DNA from: Hyphomicrobiaceae bacterium
Lineage (GTDB): Bacteria > Pseudomonadota > Alphaproteobacteria > Rhizobiales > Devosiaceae
Direction: 5' to 3'
Length of the DNA stretch: 64,000 nucleotides
Assembly: GCA_020638065.1 (NCBI GenBank)
Contig: JACKJG010000002.1
Span: forward strand, 248,001-312,000
Shown here: positions 18,426 to 28,407 of the stretch, piece after piece
Numbering within the stretch: position 1 is the stretch's first letter
How the letters are laid out: every line of letters begins with the position of its first letter
Program-made: the position numbers and the translations under genes
The notes under the pieces: generated by a model
Databases searched by the model: none
The model's input: only the letters and a program-made list of their open reading frames with translations
Told to the model about the DNA's origin: nothing

Positions 18426-19766
18426 TTAGAGGAACGCCGCCAACGCGTCCATCGTGCCGCCGGCAGCGCGCAGCTCGGCGAGCGTTTCGGCCGTCGCGGC
18501 GACAGCTTTGCGAATTTGCTCTTCGTTGTGCGCGGCGGAGATGAAGAAGCGCAGTCGGGCGGCCTTTTGTGGCACCGCCGGATAGATGATCGGCAGGACA
18601 TTCACGCCCCGTGCGAGCAACGCGTCTGAAAGCAGGACCGCCAGAACTGAATCACCCAGAATGACCGGGACGATGGCATAGGGTTCTGCGTAGCCGGTAT
18701 CGAGCCCGGCTTCGCGCGCAAGATCGAGAAACAGCGCCGTGTTTGCATGCAGGCGGGTCACGCGTTCGGGTTCGGCATGCAGAATTTCAAGGGCCGCCAG
18801 TGCCGACGCTGCGAGAGCCGGCGCGAGCCCCACCGAAAAGACAAATCCCGAGGCGTTGGCCTTGAGAACCTCGATCAGGGCGGCCGAGCCGCAGATATAT
18901 CCCCCGGTCGAGGCCAGGGTTTTGGACATCGTTCCCATCCAGATATCGACGCCGGCGGGATCGATGCCGGCATGCTCGAAGGCACCCTTGCCGGTGGCAC
19001 CCAATGTGCCGAGGCCGTGGGCATCGTCCACCATCAGCCAGCAGCCATATCGCTGTTTCAGGTCGACGAAGGCGGCGAGCGGCGCGGCGTCGCCATCCAT
19101 GGAATAAAGGCCTTCGACCACGATGAGCACGTTGCGGAAACGGCCCCTCTCCTTGGTAAGAACCTGTTCCAGTGCGTCCGGATCATTGTGGGCAAAGCTG
19201 CGCCGGGTCGCGCCGGACAATTGGGCGCCGACCATGACGGAATTGTGGACAAGGCTGTCATGAACGATGAGGTCCTGAGCCTCCATCAATTCGCCAATCG
19301 TGGTGACGTTGGTCGCATGGCCGCTGACAAAGGACAGCGCGGCGGCCGTTCCGTAATGGCGGGCGAGTGCACGTTCGAACTCACCGTGGATGGGCCGCTC
19401 ACCGGCCACAAGCCGGCTTGCCGATGGCGAAATCCCGTACCTGTCTATGGCCCGATGCGCGGCCTCGGCCAGACGTGGATCGGCGTTCAGGCCCAGATAG
19501 TCGTAGGAGGAGAAATTGATGTACTCATGCCCACCGATGGCCGTCGTCGCCCCGGCCCTGCCATCGTGTTCGCGATAAAACGGGTTGGGAATGTCGAGAA
19601 GCTGCGAGGCACCCGACATCTTTTCGATCATGCGGTATTTTTCGAGTTGATCGAACCTTGTGGCTTCAAAGGCCGTCGTTTCCCTGTTGGCGCGCCGTTC
19701 GCCACGCTGGCGGGCTGATGCCCGTCCGGAGGCCGCAATCCTGTCCAATCCGTCCTGTCCGCTCAT
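18426..19766 (-). CDS. rkpG: PLP-dependent alpha-oxoamine synthase (RkpG / AONS-like)
   Basis: 446 residues. It belongs to the alpha-oxoamine synthases (8-amino-7-oxononanoate synthase, serine palmitoyltransferase, KBL), which condense an acyl thioester with an amino acid and lose CO2. The PLP lysine is Lys282 in GTMSKTLASTGG. The cofactor aspartate and histidine are Asp247 and His250 in VDDAHGLG, and the FSSYDYLGL and SFVSGHATNV motifs are present. The ~45-residue N-terminal extension is longer than in biotin synthases. Its ATG overlaps the stop of the polyketide synthase (ATGA), so it probably releases the chain from that synthase. Rhizobial rkpG sits the same way after rkpA. Confidence 0.85.
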   Translation of the reverse strand: MSGQDGLDRIAASGRASARQRGERRANRETTAFEATRFDQLEKYRMIEKMSGASQLLDIPNPFYREHDGRAGATTAIGGHEYINFSSYDYLGLNADPRLAEAAHRAIDRYGISPSASRLVAGERPIHGEFERALARHYGTAAALSFVSGHATNVTTIGELMEAQDLIVHDSLVHNSVMVGAQLSGATRRSFAHNDPDALEQVLTKERGRFRNVLIVVEGLYSMDGDAAPLAAFVDLKQRYGCWLMVDDAHGLGTLGATGKGAFEHAGIDPAGVDIWMGTMSKTLASTGGYICGSAALIEVLKANASGFVFSVGLAPALAASALAALEILHAEPERVTRLHANTALFLDLAREAGLDTGYAEPYAIVPVILGDSVLAVLLSDALLARGVNVLPIIYPAVPQKAARLRFFISAAHNEEQIRKAVAATAETLAELRAAGGTMDALAAFL

Positions 19767-22700
19767 GCTTTTTCCTCGACCACCCCTCCGTGCTTGGTGA
19801 AAAGCGAGAGTGTGGCGGCATCTGCGCCGACGGAATCAGTGCCGCCCGTCCGCAGATGTTCGACCAGATTGCGCGAGATCTGATTGATACTCAAGCTGTC
19901 GGAAATCATGGACACCGGTATCGCATCGCCAAGCGCCTGTTCCATCGCCAGCCCGAACTCCACGCCCATCAGCGAATCCATACCAAGATTGCCGATCGGT
20001 TCGTTTGGTTTGATAGAGGCTTCGGAGACCCGGAGGATGTTGGCAATCCGCTCGACGACAAAGGCCGCGAGCCGCGCTTCGGCCTTGCGCACGGGAAGGC
20101 TTTCGATCTCGACGCGAAGATTTCCGCCCTCGGCATCATTGCCATCGCGTTCGGAGAGGGCGCGCAGCAGGCGGTAACCCGGTTCCGCAAGCGTGCGCAG
20201 GGACCTTGCCAGAGTGCCCCAACGCATGTTGGAGACATAGTGTACCGGATCGGTGGCCACGCCGGGGGCCAGAAGTCTTTCCATGGCTTCAATCAGGTCC
20301 TTGGCCGTGAAGGTAACGTCCCCGGTCGCGCGCTTGATCAGATTGGCCTGCTGAGTGTCGCGGGTCAGGTAACCGGCATCGGTGACGGCACCCCAGCCAA
20401 TCGCGAGTCCCGGCAGACCCTCTGCGCGGCGGCGCATCGCAATTGCTTCGATGAAGCCGTTGGCGGCGGCATAGGCGGACTGGCCGTGATTGCCGAACAT
20501 CGCCGCCACAGACGAGAAGAGCACGAAATAATCCAGATCGTCACGACGGGTGAGCCGATCAAGATGCGTGGCACCGCTCACCTTGGCAGGCAGCGTGCGC
20601 GCGAGGCTTTCTTGGGTAAGGGCACTCATCGGCATGTCTTCGAGGACCATGGCCGAATGGATGATGCCCCTGATCGGCCGCTGCGCGCGCAGATCATCGA
20701 GCAGCTTGCTGACCGCATTTTCATCAGCAATGTCACAGGCATCCAGGGTCACATCAACGCCCGAAGCGCGCCACTTTTCGATACGTGCGGCGGCTTCGGC
20801 AGCGGGAGCGGCGCGCCGGCCGACAAGGGCAATTGCGCTCGCGCCGCGATCGACAAGCCATTCGGCCACTTCAAGGCCAAGCCCGCCAAGCCCGCCGACA
20901 ATGATGTGCACGCCGTCGGACGAGGCGGCGAACCTTGCATACGCTGCGGCGTGCGACGGCACGGTTTGCGCTGCTTGAGGCCGCACCACGATCTTGCCGA
21001 TATGGCCCGACTTCTGCATGTGGCGGAAAGCGTCGATCACCTCATCGCCGTCAAAACTGCGGAAGGGGATCGCGTGATAGTGACCGGCGTAAAAGCCTTC
21101 GAGCATTTCGCCAAAGAGTCGCGACGAGAGCTCGGGTTGCGCCTTGATGAGCTGGTCGACATCGATGCCGAAATAGGCGATGTTTTCCTTCATCGGGCGC
21201 AGGCCGACCATGGTGTTGGCGTAATAATCCAACTTGCCGAGTTCGAGGAAGCGTCCGAACGGCGCAAGGCAGTTGAGGGATTTTTCCATCGCCTCGCCCG
21301 CCAGCGAATTGAGCACGACGTCGACGCCCCTGCCCCCGGTGAGCTGCATGACCTGATCGGCAAATCCGAGACTGCGGGAATCCAGCACGTGGTCGACACC
21401 AAGCGCTGAAAGCAGGGATCTTTTTACCGGAGACCCGGCAGTGCCGATGATCCTGGCGCCAAGCGATTTTGCGATCTGAACCGCTGCAAGGCCGACGCCT
21501 CCGGCCGCGCCATGAACAAGGACCGTCTCGCCTTTGGTCAGGCGACCCAAATGCACCAGTGAATAATGGGCGGTGAAAAAGGCCACGGCAATTGCAGCGG
21601 CCGCTTCAAGATCCATATCGTCGGGTAGACGGGCAACGAATTCGGTGGACAGCGTCCGGTGAGAGGCGAAAGAGGCGGGGCCGAACGCCACGACTTTGTC
21701 ACCCACGGAAAACGTGGAATCCTTTGCGCCAACGCGCGCGACCCGCCCTGCGAATTCCATCCCGAGCGTGGGGCCGGCAAAGCCTTTTTCAAGCGCCTCC
21801 TCGGGCAGCAGGCCCATGGCCCACATCACGTCGCGATAATTGAGCCCGGTGCCGGCGATTTCGATCTCGACCTCGCCCTCGCCGGGCGCGCGCCGGTCGG
21901 CGATGCCCCAACGCAATTCGTCGAGCCCGCCGGTTGCCGGCGGCGCCAGCACCGAGGCAAGCCCGTCATCGTTCTGCGCCGCATCAGGCAGTCCGCGAAC
22001 AACCCGGAGGCCGAAGCTGGTATCGCTGGTCAGAATGGTCTCGCTTTCACCCTCGGTGCCATCTAGACCAGCTGCCAAACGGGCCGCCATGGCTTCAGGG
22101 TCCATCCCGCCGGCAAAGTCAAATGCGAGACGTTTCAGTTCGGGATATTCATTGACCATGACCCTCAGGGCCTTCCAGGTCGCAACCTGAAGCGGGTCGG
22201 CTTCGCGCGCGGGTGATTGCCCGGTTCCGCCAGGCAACATTGCGACCAGCGTGGCGGGATTGGCGCCAAATTCAGCGGCAAGGTCCTTGAGTGCGAGCAG
22301 ACGCGCGGCAAGAACCTTGTCGGGAATGGTGATGCTGTCTCCTGGCAGGCCAATGAGGATTGCAGAAGCGGCCTCAATATCCGGACGTGCAATACGCAAG
22401 GCGGCGTCAGGCAAATCGGTGATCAGCGGATGGCTTTTTCCTGAAACCAGCGCTGTCAGCAAACCCACCATTTCGGGGCTGCCAGGCAAGTCCGCCACCT
22501 GCTCTGCGGGCGCATGGGCAAGCGCCAGGGTCGCGAGACCGAAGCCATCGGGCAAAGAGACCGCATCGGCTTCAGAGAAACCTGCGTCGACCAGAAGGTC
22601 GACCAATTCGTCGGCGACCTGCAACCGCGACAATGGCTCGCCGTCTGTCCCGCTGCCTGTGAACCAATCGGAATCAAAACCGTAAACCAGGTCGTGGAAA

Positions 22701-25700
22701 TCGTTCGGAGCCTGTCCGGTCACGACCAGTGCGCCCCCTGGGGCGAGCCAGTCGCTGAGCTGGCGGGCAAGGGCCGCTCCATCCTGCGATCGGTCCATCG
22801 TGCCGGGGACCAGTATGAGATCGAACTGGCGTGCCTGATCCAGGGATTCGATGCGCTCGACCCGCTCGAGAGGAAGCGGCACAGCGGCCCCTGGCTCGCC
22901 CCGGCAGGGGACAACGATCTCGGCCAGTATTGCCTGACTTAGGGATGGCGCATTGAACAGTTCGGCCAGCACATGGGCCTGACCATCACTGATTTCCGCG
23001 ATGCGCAGGGCTTTGCCGCGCGGCCATTGGCCGGCGACATGCTCCGCCACCCGCAGATGCAGCTTGTTCCGCCGGGCGACAAACAGCGTACCATCGGAAA
23101 TGTTGGCAAGTGCGTCGCGGCCAAAAGCCTCGCGGGCGCTATGCGCCGGATTGTCCAGGAGTTCCTCGAGGTCAGTTGCCAGCCGGGCCAGCATTGCGGC
23201 CTCGGCGCCAAGGTCAGGACGCCGCTCACAAAGGCTTGCCACAAGCGTCGCGGGCGACGGGGAACCCGGTTCGGCGGGCGCAAGCTGCCATCCCGTCGCC
23301 GATGGCCAGGCAAGGCCGGCGCGCGCGAGAACGTTCATGGCACTGAGGAAATAGGGCGTTGCGCCATTTGCCGGGTCGGACACCAGATCATTCTCATCAG
23401 CCAGACCGCGCACCGCGGAGAGCACGATTTGCTGAGCGATGCCTTCGATCAGGAATATGCCTTCGTCGCCGGGTGAGAATTCGTCAGCGGTCGCCAAGCT
23501 GAGGAGGTCGTCAGACGCAAACCGGGGCGTGGCACCAGCGGAGCCAAGCACCTGCGTCACGAAGCGATAGGAATGTTGTGCCAGATCAATGCCGCGCTTG
23601 AGGTTCGCCGCCTGGAACCGGACATTTTGCAGCATCGCAACCGGGGCGCCATCCGTGCTGAAAAGCTCAAAATTGGCCAGGACGCTGCGCCGTCCGATAC
23701 GTTGAATGGCGATCCTGCCGGACCCAATGGTTGCGCCGGGCTCGAACAGGGACAGGCGGCCGATCCGGACCGGAAGATAGCCGATCGCTTCGTTTTTACG
23801 TCCGAGAAGCGCCCCGATCAGACCATGAAACACCGCGTCGGCGCCAACCAGATCGAGCGAAGATACATTTTTGCCTTTGTGACCCAGCGAAACTGGCGTT
23901 GCAGGGTCGAGAATGACTTCGACCCGGTCGTCGCCGTCAAATCGCATGTGCGACAGCCGGCGAAATCCCGGGCCGTAATCGAGACCGATCCTTTGCGCAG
24001 CTTCGTAAACAATTGCCTGGTCGATGTCGTCGGGACCGCGCTCGATTTGCGGTGCCGGGCCGACGAGTGGCATCTCTTCGAGTTTGTAAAAGCGGCTGCG
24101 CAGGTTGGTGCGCCATTGACCCTCGGTGCCGCGCGGCCGGGTTTCGATGCTGATGGTCGCCGTGCCCGGCCGGGCCGAGGTGCGCATGGTCACGAGATTG
24201 TTTTCGTTCAGCCGCAGCGGCGCGAGAATGTCGAGATCACGCAGTTCGACCATGCCACCCGAAATCGCACGTTGGGCGGCGGCCAGAGCTGTTTCGGCGA
24301 ACGCCGTTGCGGGGAAAAGGACCTGCCCCCCGACGCGGTGATCTCCGATTTCGGGCAAGGTGTTGACGTCGACTTCCGACCTCCAGACCCCACTATCGTC
24401 TCCGTCTTCAGTGCCCAGAAGGCGGTGGTAATCCTCGCTGGCGCCGAGGACCCGGTTGATGGTTTTCGTCTGGTCGACGCGAAAGCGCCGGTTCGACCAT
24501 GGATAGCGCGGCAGCGAGCGGTCGAAGTTCACGGGTGCCGGCGCAAGGTCTGAGGCCTTCAGGCCGCACCCGTGCACGACGGCCCGGGCCAGCGCCCGGC
24601 CGACCGGATCGACGGTGTCCTGTTTCTCAAATCCGGGAACAACGGCGGCATCGGGCACATCGTCGCCGATACAGCCCTTGATATAGTTGAGCAGGACCGG
24701 GTTGGGCCCGATTTCGAGATAGGCTTTGAACCCCATATCCTTCAGCGTGTTCATCGCCGCGCGGAAGCTGACCGGCTGGCGCACATTGTTGCACCAATAG
24801 TCCGGGTCCAGCGCCTCACCCGCCTCCAGGGCGCCGGTGAGCGACGACACGAACGGAACGCGGGTCGGCATGGGCACGATATGCCCGATATTGGCCCGAA
24901 CGCCTTCGATGACCGGGTCCAGAGCCGGCGAGTGGTAGGGATAGTCGATATCGAGTTTCACGCAGGCCCAGCGGCGGGTTTTGCGGGCAAAACGCACATA
25001 GGCGGCGATCGCCTCATTGGTCCCCACAAGCGTGACACTGCGGGGACTGTTGTCCGCCGCAATGTGAACAGTCTCGCCGAATTCGATCAGGCTCTCGGCG
25101 GCCTCTTCCACACCGACTTGCAGGGCGGCCATCGTGCCGGTTCCCTGCAACTCGTTTTGCGGCTTGCTGCGCCAGTAGATCAGCGACAGAGCATCCCGCA
25201 AGGACAGGGCACCGGCCACATGCGCCGCCGCCACTTCACCGCCGGAATGGCCCAATACCGCGGCCGGATGCAGGCCCCGCGCCGCGAATGCGGCCACTTG
25301 TGCCACCTGATCTGCGAACAGGAGCGGTTGTGCTATTCCCGCGACGCGCAGGTCCTCCTCGATCGTCGGGCTCTGAAGCCGTTCAAGGATCGACCAGCCG
25401 GCATATTCGGCAAAGATGGCGTCCATTTCGGCCATTTTGTCCGCGTAGACGCTGCTCGATGCGCTAGCGAGCTTGCACATTCCGCCGTATTGCGACCCGT
25501 TGCCGGAAAAAACAAACACGGCTGGCGCGCCGTTCAGTTTGCTTTCGCCGAATACGACATGCGGGTCATTCACTCCGCGGGCGGCATTGTCGAGAATTTC
25601 CGCAGTGGTCGCGGCGTCGCCGCAGAGAAGTGCGGCGCGGCGGTGCTCTTTTGAGCGGAAGAAACTTGCCTGGCCTGCAAAGTCAGCCAGGGCGGCATCG

Positions 25701-27139
25701 TCGGTGGCGTCTGGCTGAATGTGAGACGACCATTTTGCGAGCAGCTTGCGCAGGGAATCCTCGGTGGCGGCCGACACCATCAGGATCGGGGATCGGGTTG
25801 GTTTGTCTGGCGTCACCCGCGGTGCATCCGGCACCTTTTCGACGATCATGTGGGCGTTCGCGCCGCCAAATCCGAACGAACTGACACCCGCGCGGGTTGC
25901 GCGGTCCACGTTCTTTTCGATTTCCATGGGCTGGCGCACGAGCGCAAGATTGAGCTCGTCGAACTGGATATTCGGGTTCAACGTCTCGGCATGGAGCGTC
26001 GCGGGGTAGCGGTCATGTTCGAATGCAATCAGGGTTTTCAATAGTCCGGCGGCGCCTGATGCGGGCTCGAGGTGGCCGATATTGGACTTGATCGAACCAA
26101 TCGGGAGGGGGCGGGTGCGATGCCTGCCGAGAGCCTCTCCCAGCGCGGCTGCCTCCACCGGATCACCCACGGCGGTGCCGGTGCCGTGGGCTTCGACGAA
26201 ATCCAGCGTCTCGGGGTCGACGCCGGCCGCTTCGTAGACATGGTTCAAAAGGTCCCTTTGACCGATGAAAGAGGGCAAGGCCGCGGTCAGTGTGTGCCCG
26301 TCGGAATTGGTGCCAATGCCGAGTATGGCCGCGCGCGGCCGCCGCGGCGCGATGCTCGCGAGGTCCTTGCGTTCGAGCACAAAGGCAACGATGCCCTCGG
26401 CACGAACGTATCCGTCCGCAGCCGCAGAAAACGGCCGTGAACGCCCTGTGGGCGACAACATGTGTGCCGCAGAGAAACCGGCGAAGTGCGCAGGGTCCAG
26501 AAGAATGTTCGACCCGGCAACGATGGCGGTGTCGATCTCGCCACGCACCAGGGCTTTTTCGGCAAGGTCGAAGGCAAAGAGCGAGGAAGAACAGGCGGTG
26601 TCTACCGTCAGGCTGGGGCCGCGCAGATCGAACGCGAATGAGATGCGGTTGGACACCAGCGATAGCGTGTTGCCGGTCATCATGTAGGGGTCGGCCAGCA
26701 AGGGATCCTGGGCAAGGCGCGCGGCATGGGTCATGGTTGACGCACCGACGTAAACGCCAACCTGTTGCCCGGCGAGCTGGTCACGCGACAGACCGGCATC
26801 TTCGAGCGCCTCGAAAACCACCTGCAACAGAAGCCGTTGTTGCGGGTCCATTTGCGCCGCCTCACGTGGCGAAACCCCGAAAAACTCGGCGTCAAAACCC
26901 CAAAGATCGTTCAGAATGCCAGCTGAAAAAACATAGGATTTTCCGGGGGGCGCCGGATGGGGATGAAAATAGGCGGCATGCGCCCAGCGGGTTTCGGGAA
27001 TTTCCGTGACAAGATCGACGCCATCGAACAGCGCCCGGGTCAACATGTCCACATCGTCACAGCCGGGTAACCGGCAAGACTGGCCGGTGACATAGGTGGT
27101 CTTAGGCAAGAAATTCTCCAGGTTCTTTCGTGCATCCAT
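19763..27139 (-). CDS. rkpA: Type I polyketide/fatty acid synthase, KS-AT-DH-(degenerate MT)-ER-KR-ACP (RkpA-like)
   Basis: 2458 residues, one fully reducing module. Ketosynthase 13-435 has Cys183 in DTACSSS, His318 in EAHGTGT and His356 in SNIGHLE. Acyltransferase 540-850 has Ser632 in GHSGGE. Dehydratase 905-1185 has His934 and Asp1101. A region of about 1190-1540 looks like a methyltransferase but has EISDGQAH where the SAM-binding glycine loop should be. Enoylreductase 1735-2050 has VHGAAGGVGLAAVQ; ketoreductase 2075-2310 has GGLGGLGLE and Tyr2223; the carrier protein carries Ser2389 in GMDSL. There is no thioesterase. Size, domain order and the following oxoamine synthase match rhizobial RkpA, needed for capsular K-antigen. 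It should build a long saturated acyl chain. Confidence 0.9.
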   Translation of the reverse strand: MDARKNLENFLPKTTYVTGQSCRLPGCDDVDMLTRALFDGVDLVTEIPETRWAHAAYFHPHPAPPGKSYVFSAGILNDLWGFDAEFFGVSPREAAQMDPQQRLLLQVVFEALEDAGLSRDQLAGQQVGVYVGASTMTHAARLAQDPLLADPYMMTGNTLSLVSNRISFAFDLRGPSLTVDTACSSSLFAFDLAEKALVRGEIDTAIVAGSNILLDPAHFAGFSAAHMLSPTGRSRPFSAAADGYVRAEGIVAFVLERKDLASIAPRRPRAAILGIGTNSDGHTLTAALPSFIGQRDLLNHVYEAAGVDPETLDFVEAHGTGTAVGDPVEAAALGEALGRHRTRPLPIGSIKSNIGHLEPASGAAGLLKTLIAFEHDRYPATLHAETLNPNIQFDELNLALVRQPMEIEKNVDRATRAGVSSFGFGGANAHMIVEKVPDAPRVTPDKPTRSPILMVSAATEDSLRKLLAKWSSHIQPDATDDAALADFAGQASFFRSKEHRRAALLCGDAATTAEILDNAARGVNDPHVVFGESKLNGAPAVFVFSGNGSQYGGMCKLASASSSVYADKMAEMDAIFAEYAGWSILERLQSPTIEEDLRVAGIAQPLLFADQVAQVAAFAARGLHPAAVLGHSGGEVAAAHVAGALSLRDALSLIYWRSKPQNELQGTGTMAALQVGVEEAAESLIEFGETVHIAADNSPRSVTLVGTNEAIAAYVRFARKTRRWACVKLDIDYPYHSPALDPVIEGVRANIGHIVPMPTRVPFVSSLTGALEAGEALDPDYWCNNVRQPVSFRAAMNTLKDMGFKAYLEIGPNPVLLNYIKGCIGDDVPDAAVVPGFEKQDTVDPVGRALARAVVHGCGLKASDLAPAPVNFDRSLPRYPWSNRRFRVDQTKTINRVLGASEDYHRLLGTEDGDDSGVWRSEVDVNTLPEIGDHRVGGQVLFPATAFAETALAAAQRAISGGMVELRDLDILAPLRLNENNLVTMRTSARPGTATISIETRPRGTEGQWRTNLRSRFYKLEEMPLVGPAPQIERGPDDIDQAIVYEAAQRIGLDYGPGFRRLSHMRFDGDDRVEVILDPATPVSLGHKGKNVSSLDLVGADAVFHGLIGALLGRKNEAIGYLPVRIGRLSLFEPGATIGSGRIAIQRIGRRSVLANFELFSTDGAPVAMLQNVRFQAANLKRGIDLAQHSYRFVTQVLGSAGATPRFASDDLLSLATADEFSPGDEGIFLIEGIAQQIVLSAVRGLADENDLVSDPANGATPYFLSAMNVLARAGLAWPSATGWQLAPAEPGSPSPATLVASLCERRPDLGAEAAMLARLATDLEELLDNPAHSAREAFGRDALANISDGTLFVARRNKLHLRVAEHVAGQWPRGKALRIAEISDGQAHVLAELFNAPSLSQAILAEIVVPCRGEPGAAVPLPLERVERIESLDQARQFDLILVPGTMDRSQDGAALARQLSDWLAPGGALVVTGQAPNDFHDLVYGFDSDWFTGSGTDGEPLSRLQVADELVDLLVDAGFSEADAVSLPDGFGLATLALAHAPAEQVADLPGSPEMVGLLTALVSGKSHPLITDLPDAALRIARPDIEAASAILIGLPGDSITIPDKVLAARLLALKDLAAEFGANPATLVAMLPGGTGQSPAREADPLQVATWKALRVMVNEYPELKRLAFDFAGGMDPEAMAARLAAGLDGTEGESETILTSDTSFGLRVVRGLPDAAQNDDGLASVLAPPATGGLDELRWGIADRRAPGEGEVEIEIAGTGLNYRDVMWAMGLLPEEALEKGFAGPTLGMEFAGRVARVGAKDSTFSVGDKVVAFGPASFASHRTLSTEFVARLPDDMDLEAAAAIAVAFFTAHYSLVHLGRLTKGETVLVHGAAGGVGLAAVQIAKSLGARIIGTAGSPVKRSLLSALGVDHVLDSRSLGFADQVMQLTGGRGVDVVLNSLAGEAMEKSLNCLAPFGRFLELGKLDYYANTMVGLRPMKENIAYFGIDVDQLIKAQPELSSRLFGEMLEGFYAGHYHAIPFRSFDGDEVIDAFRHMQKSGHIGKIVVRPQAAQTVPSHAAAYARFAASSDGVHIIVGGLGGLGLEVAEWLVDRGASAIALVGRRAAPAAEAAARIEKWRASGVDVTLDACDIADENAVSKLLDDLRAQRPIRGIIHSAMVLEDMPMSALTQESLARTLPAKVSGATHLDRLTRRDDLDYFVLFSSVAAMFGNHGQSAYAAANGFIEAIAMRRRAEGLPGLAIGWGAVTDAGYLTRDTQQANLIKRATGDVTFTAKDLIEAMERLLAPGVATDPVHYVSNMRWGTLARSLRTLAEPGYRLLRALSERDGNDAEGGNLRVEIESLPVRKAEARLAAFVVERIANILRVSEASIKPNEPIGNLGMDSLMGVEFGLAMEQALGDAIPVSMISDSLSINQISRNLVEHLRTGGTDSVGADAATLSLFTKHGGVVEEKA

Positions 27140-27458
27140 CCAACGAGGCGCATGCAGATTGCGCCATAGCGCTGGAGGCGACCCAAAAGCACATTAAATA
27201 CACCATTTTCAACCTGAATGTTCAACGGCACCCCGGGAAGGGCGCCCAAAGGGGTGCGATGGGTCGCCGCATCCGGGGGCCGTGCGCCATCGGGATTTCG
27301 TCTGGCGCGACGCGCTTGGGCCACAAAGGCCATGCGTTGCAGTCTCTGGCCGAGGTGAAGCGACAAAGCGGACCCCACAATGCTAGGCTTGCCGGCGAGT
27401 CGGCCAACGGGGGCGCTCGCTGCGGCGCATCCGGCGGGAATCCAAGGGAAATTCAGAA

Positions 27459-28256
27459 ATGCAAGAGTTGCGCCGCATCGCCATTACCGGAGCCAGTTCG
27501 GGACTGGGCGCCGCGCTTGCCAAGGCCTTGGCGCAGCCGGGGGTCAGCCTGCACCTATGCGCCCGAAGGGTGAAAGGGCTTGAAGAAGTGGCCGGCGCCT
27601 GCCGCGCAAGCGGCGCCGAGGTCCAGACAAGCAGCATCGATCTCCGCAATCCCTCTGCGGGTCCGGCCTGGATCGAAGCGATCGCGGCCGGGGGTCCGAT
27701 CGATCTCCTGATCCTGAATGCGGGCATTTTCGCTGGCCGGTCGGAAAAAGGTGTGATGGAGCCCTTGGACGCGATTCCCGGTCTCATTGCCACAAATCTG
27801 ACATCGCCACTTCTTTGCGCAACAGCAGCGGTGCCGGCCATGCGTGCCCGCGGGCGGGGGCATGTGGTTCTGATCTCGTCCCTTTCGGCGGTCAGCCCCT
27901 CACCCGATTCCCCGGGATATAGTGCTGCCAAGGCCGGACTTTCGGCTTATGGCAAGGCCCTCGCCGACGATCTGGCAGGTACGGGCGTGCTGGTGCACGT
28001 GGTCGAGCCCGGGCACATCCTTTCACATCACACCGACCAACAGATCGGGGCTGTGCCGCTGGCAATTACGCCCGAGGCGGCGGCGGATCATATTCTTCGC
28101 GGTGTGAAACGCGGCGCGGCGCGCATCGCCTTCCCGTTGCTGCCGAGACTTTATGTCCGGCTGACCGACCTGTTGCCGCGCCCGATCCGCCTGTTGCTCA
28201 ACCGCAGCCAACGGTTCACTGTCCGGAACGATCCAGATCCGCTTTCGGGGGAATAG
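27459..28256 (+). CDS. rkpH: Short-chain dehydrogenase/reductase (RkpH-like)
   Basis: 265 residues, classical SDR fold: the cofactor motif ITGASSGLG at 8-16, the LILNAGIF segment, the catalytic serine in LISSLSAV and the Tyr-x3-Lys pair in GYSAAKAGL. The C-terminal ~50 residues are basic with a hydrophobic patch (LPRLYVRLTDLLPRPIRLLL), suggesting contact with membrane lipid as in 3-ketosphinganine reductases. It is divergent from the polyketide synthase across 319 bases. In the rkp group of rhizobia an SDR accompanies RkpA and RkpG. It would reduce the ketone made by the oxoamine synthase to an amino-alcohol; this is inference. Confidence 0.75.
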   Translation: MQELRRIAITGASSGLGAALAKALAQPGVSLHLCARRVKGLEEVAGACRASGAEVQTSSIDLRNPSAGPAWIEAIAAGGPIDLLILNAGIFAGRSEKGVMEPLDAIPGLIATNLTSPLLCATAAVPAMRARGRGHVVLISSLSAVSPSPDSPGYSAAKAGLSAYGKALADDLAGTGVLVHVVEPGHILSHHTDQQIGAVPLAITPEAAADHILRGVKRGAARIAFPLLPRLYVRLTDLLPRPIRLLLNRSQRFTVRNDPDPLSGE

Positions 28257-28407
28257 CCGGATCAGAACTTTTCTCACCCGGAAGTCGCTGCCATTTGGAT
28301 GCGGTTCGGGAAATCGGCGCGGCGCTTTTTCGATTGCTTCTGGCGCCTTCGGGAGCCAGAATTCGAGCCGCGACTTCCTTCATTTGATTGACCGGGGCTG
28401 GCCACAA

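Noticed and set aside
19658..21409. 583-residue open frame on the plus strand opposite the PKS and oxoamine synthase genes
   Set aside because: Antisense frame of a high-GC gene; composition rich in Arg/His/Gly, no recognisable domain, and it overlaps coherent PKS domains completely.
23573..25654. Two further long plus-strand frames opposite the PKS (326 and 360 residues)
   Set aside because: Same antisense effect; no ribosome site, motif or family signature, while the opposite strand encodes intact AT, DH and linker regions.
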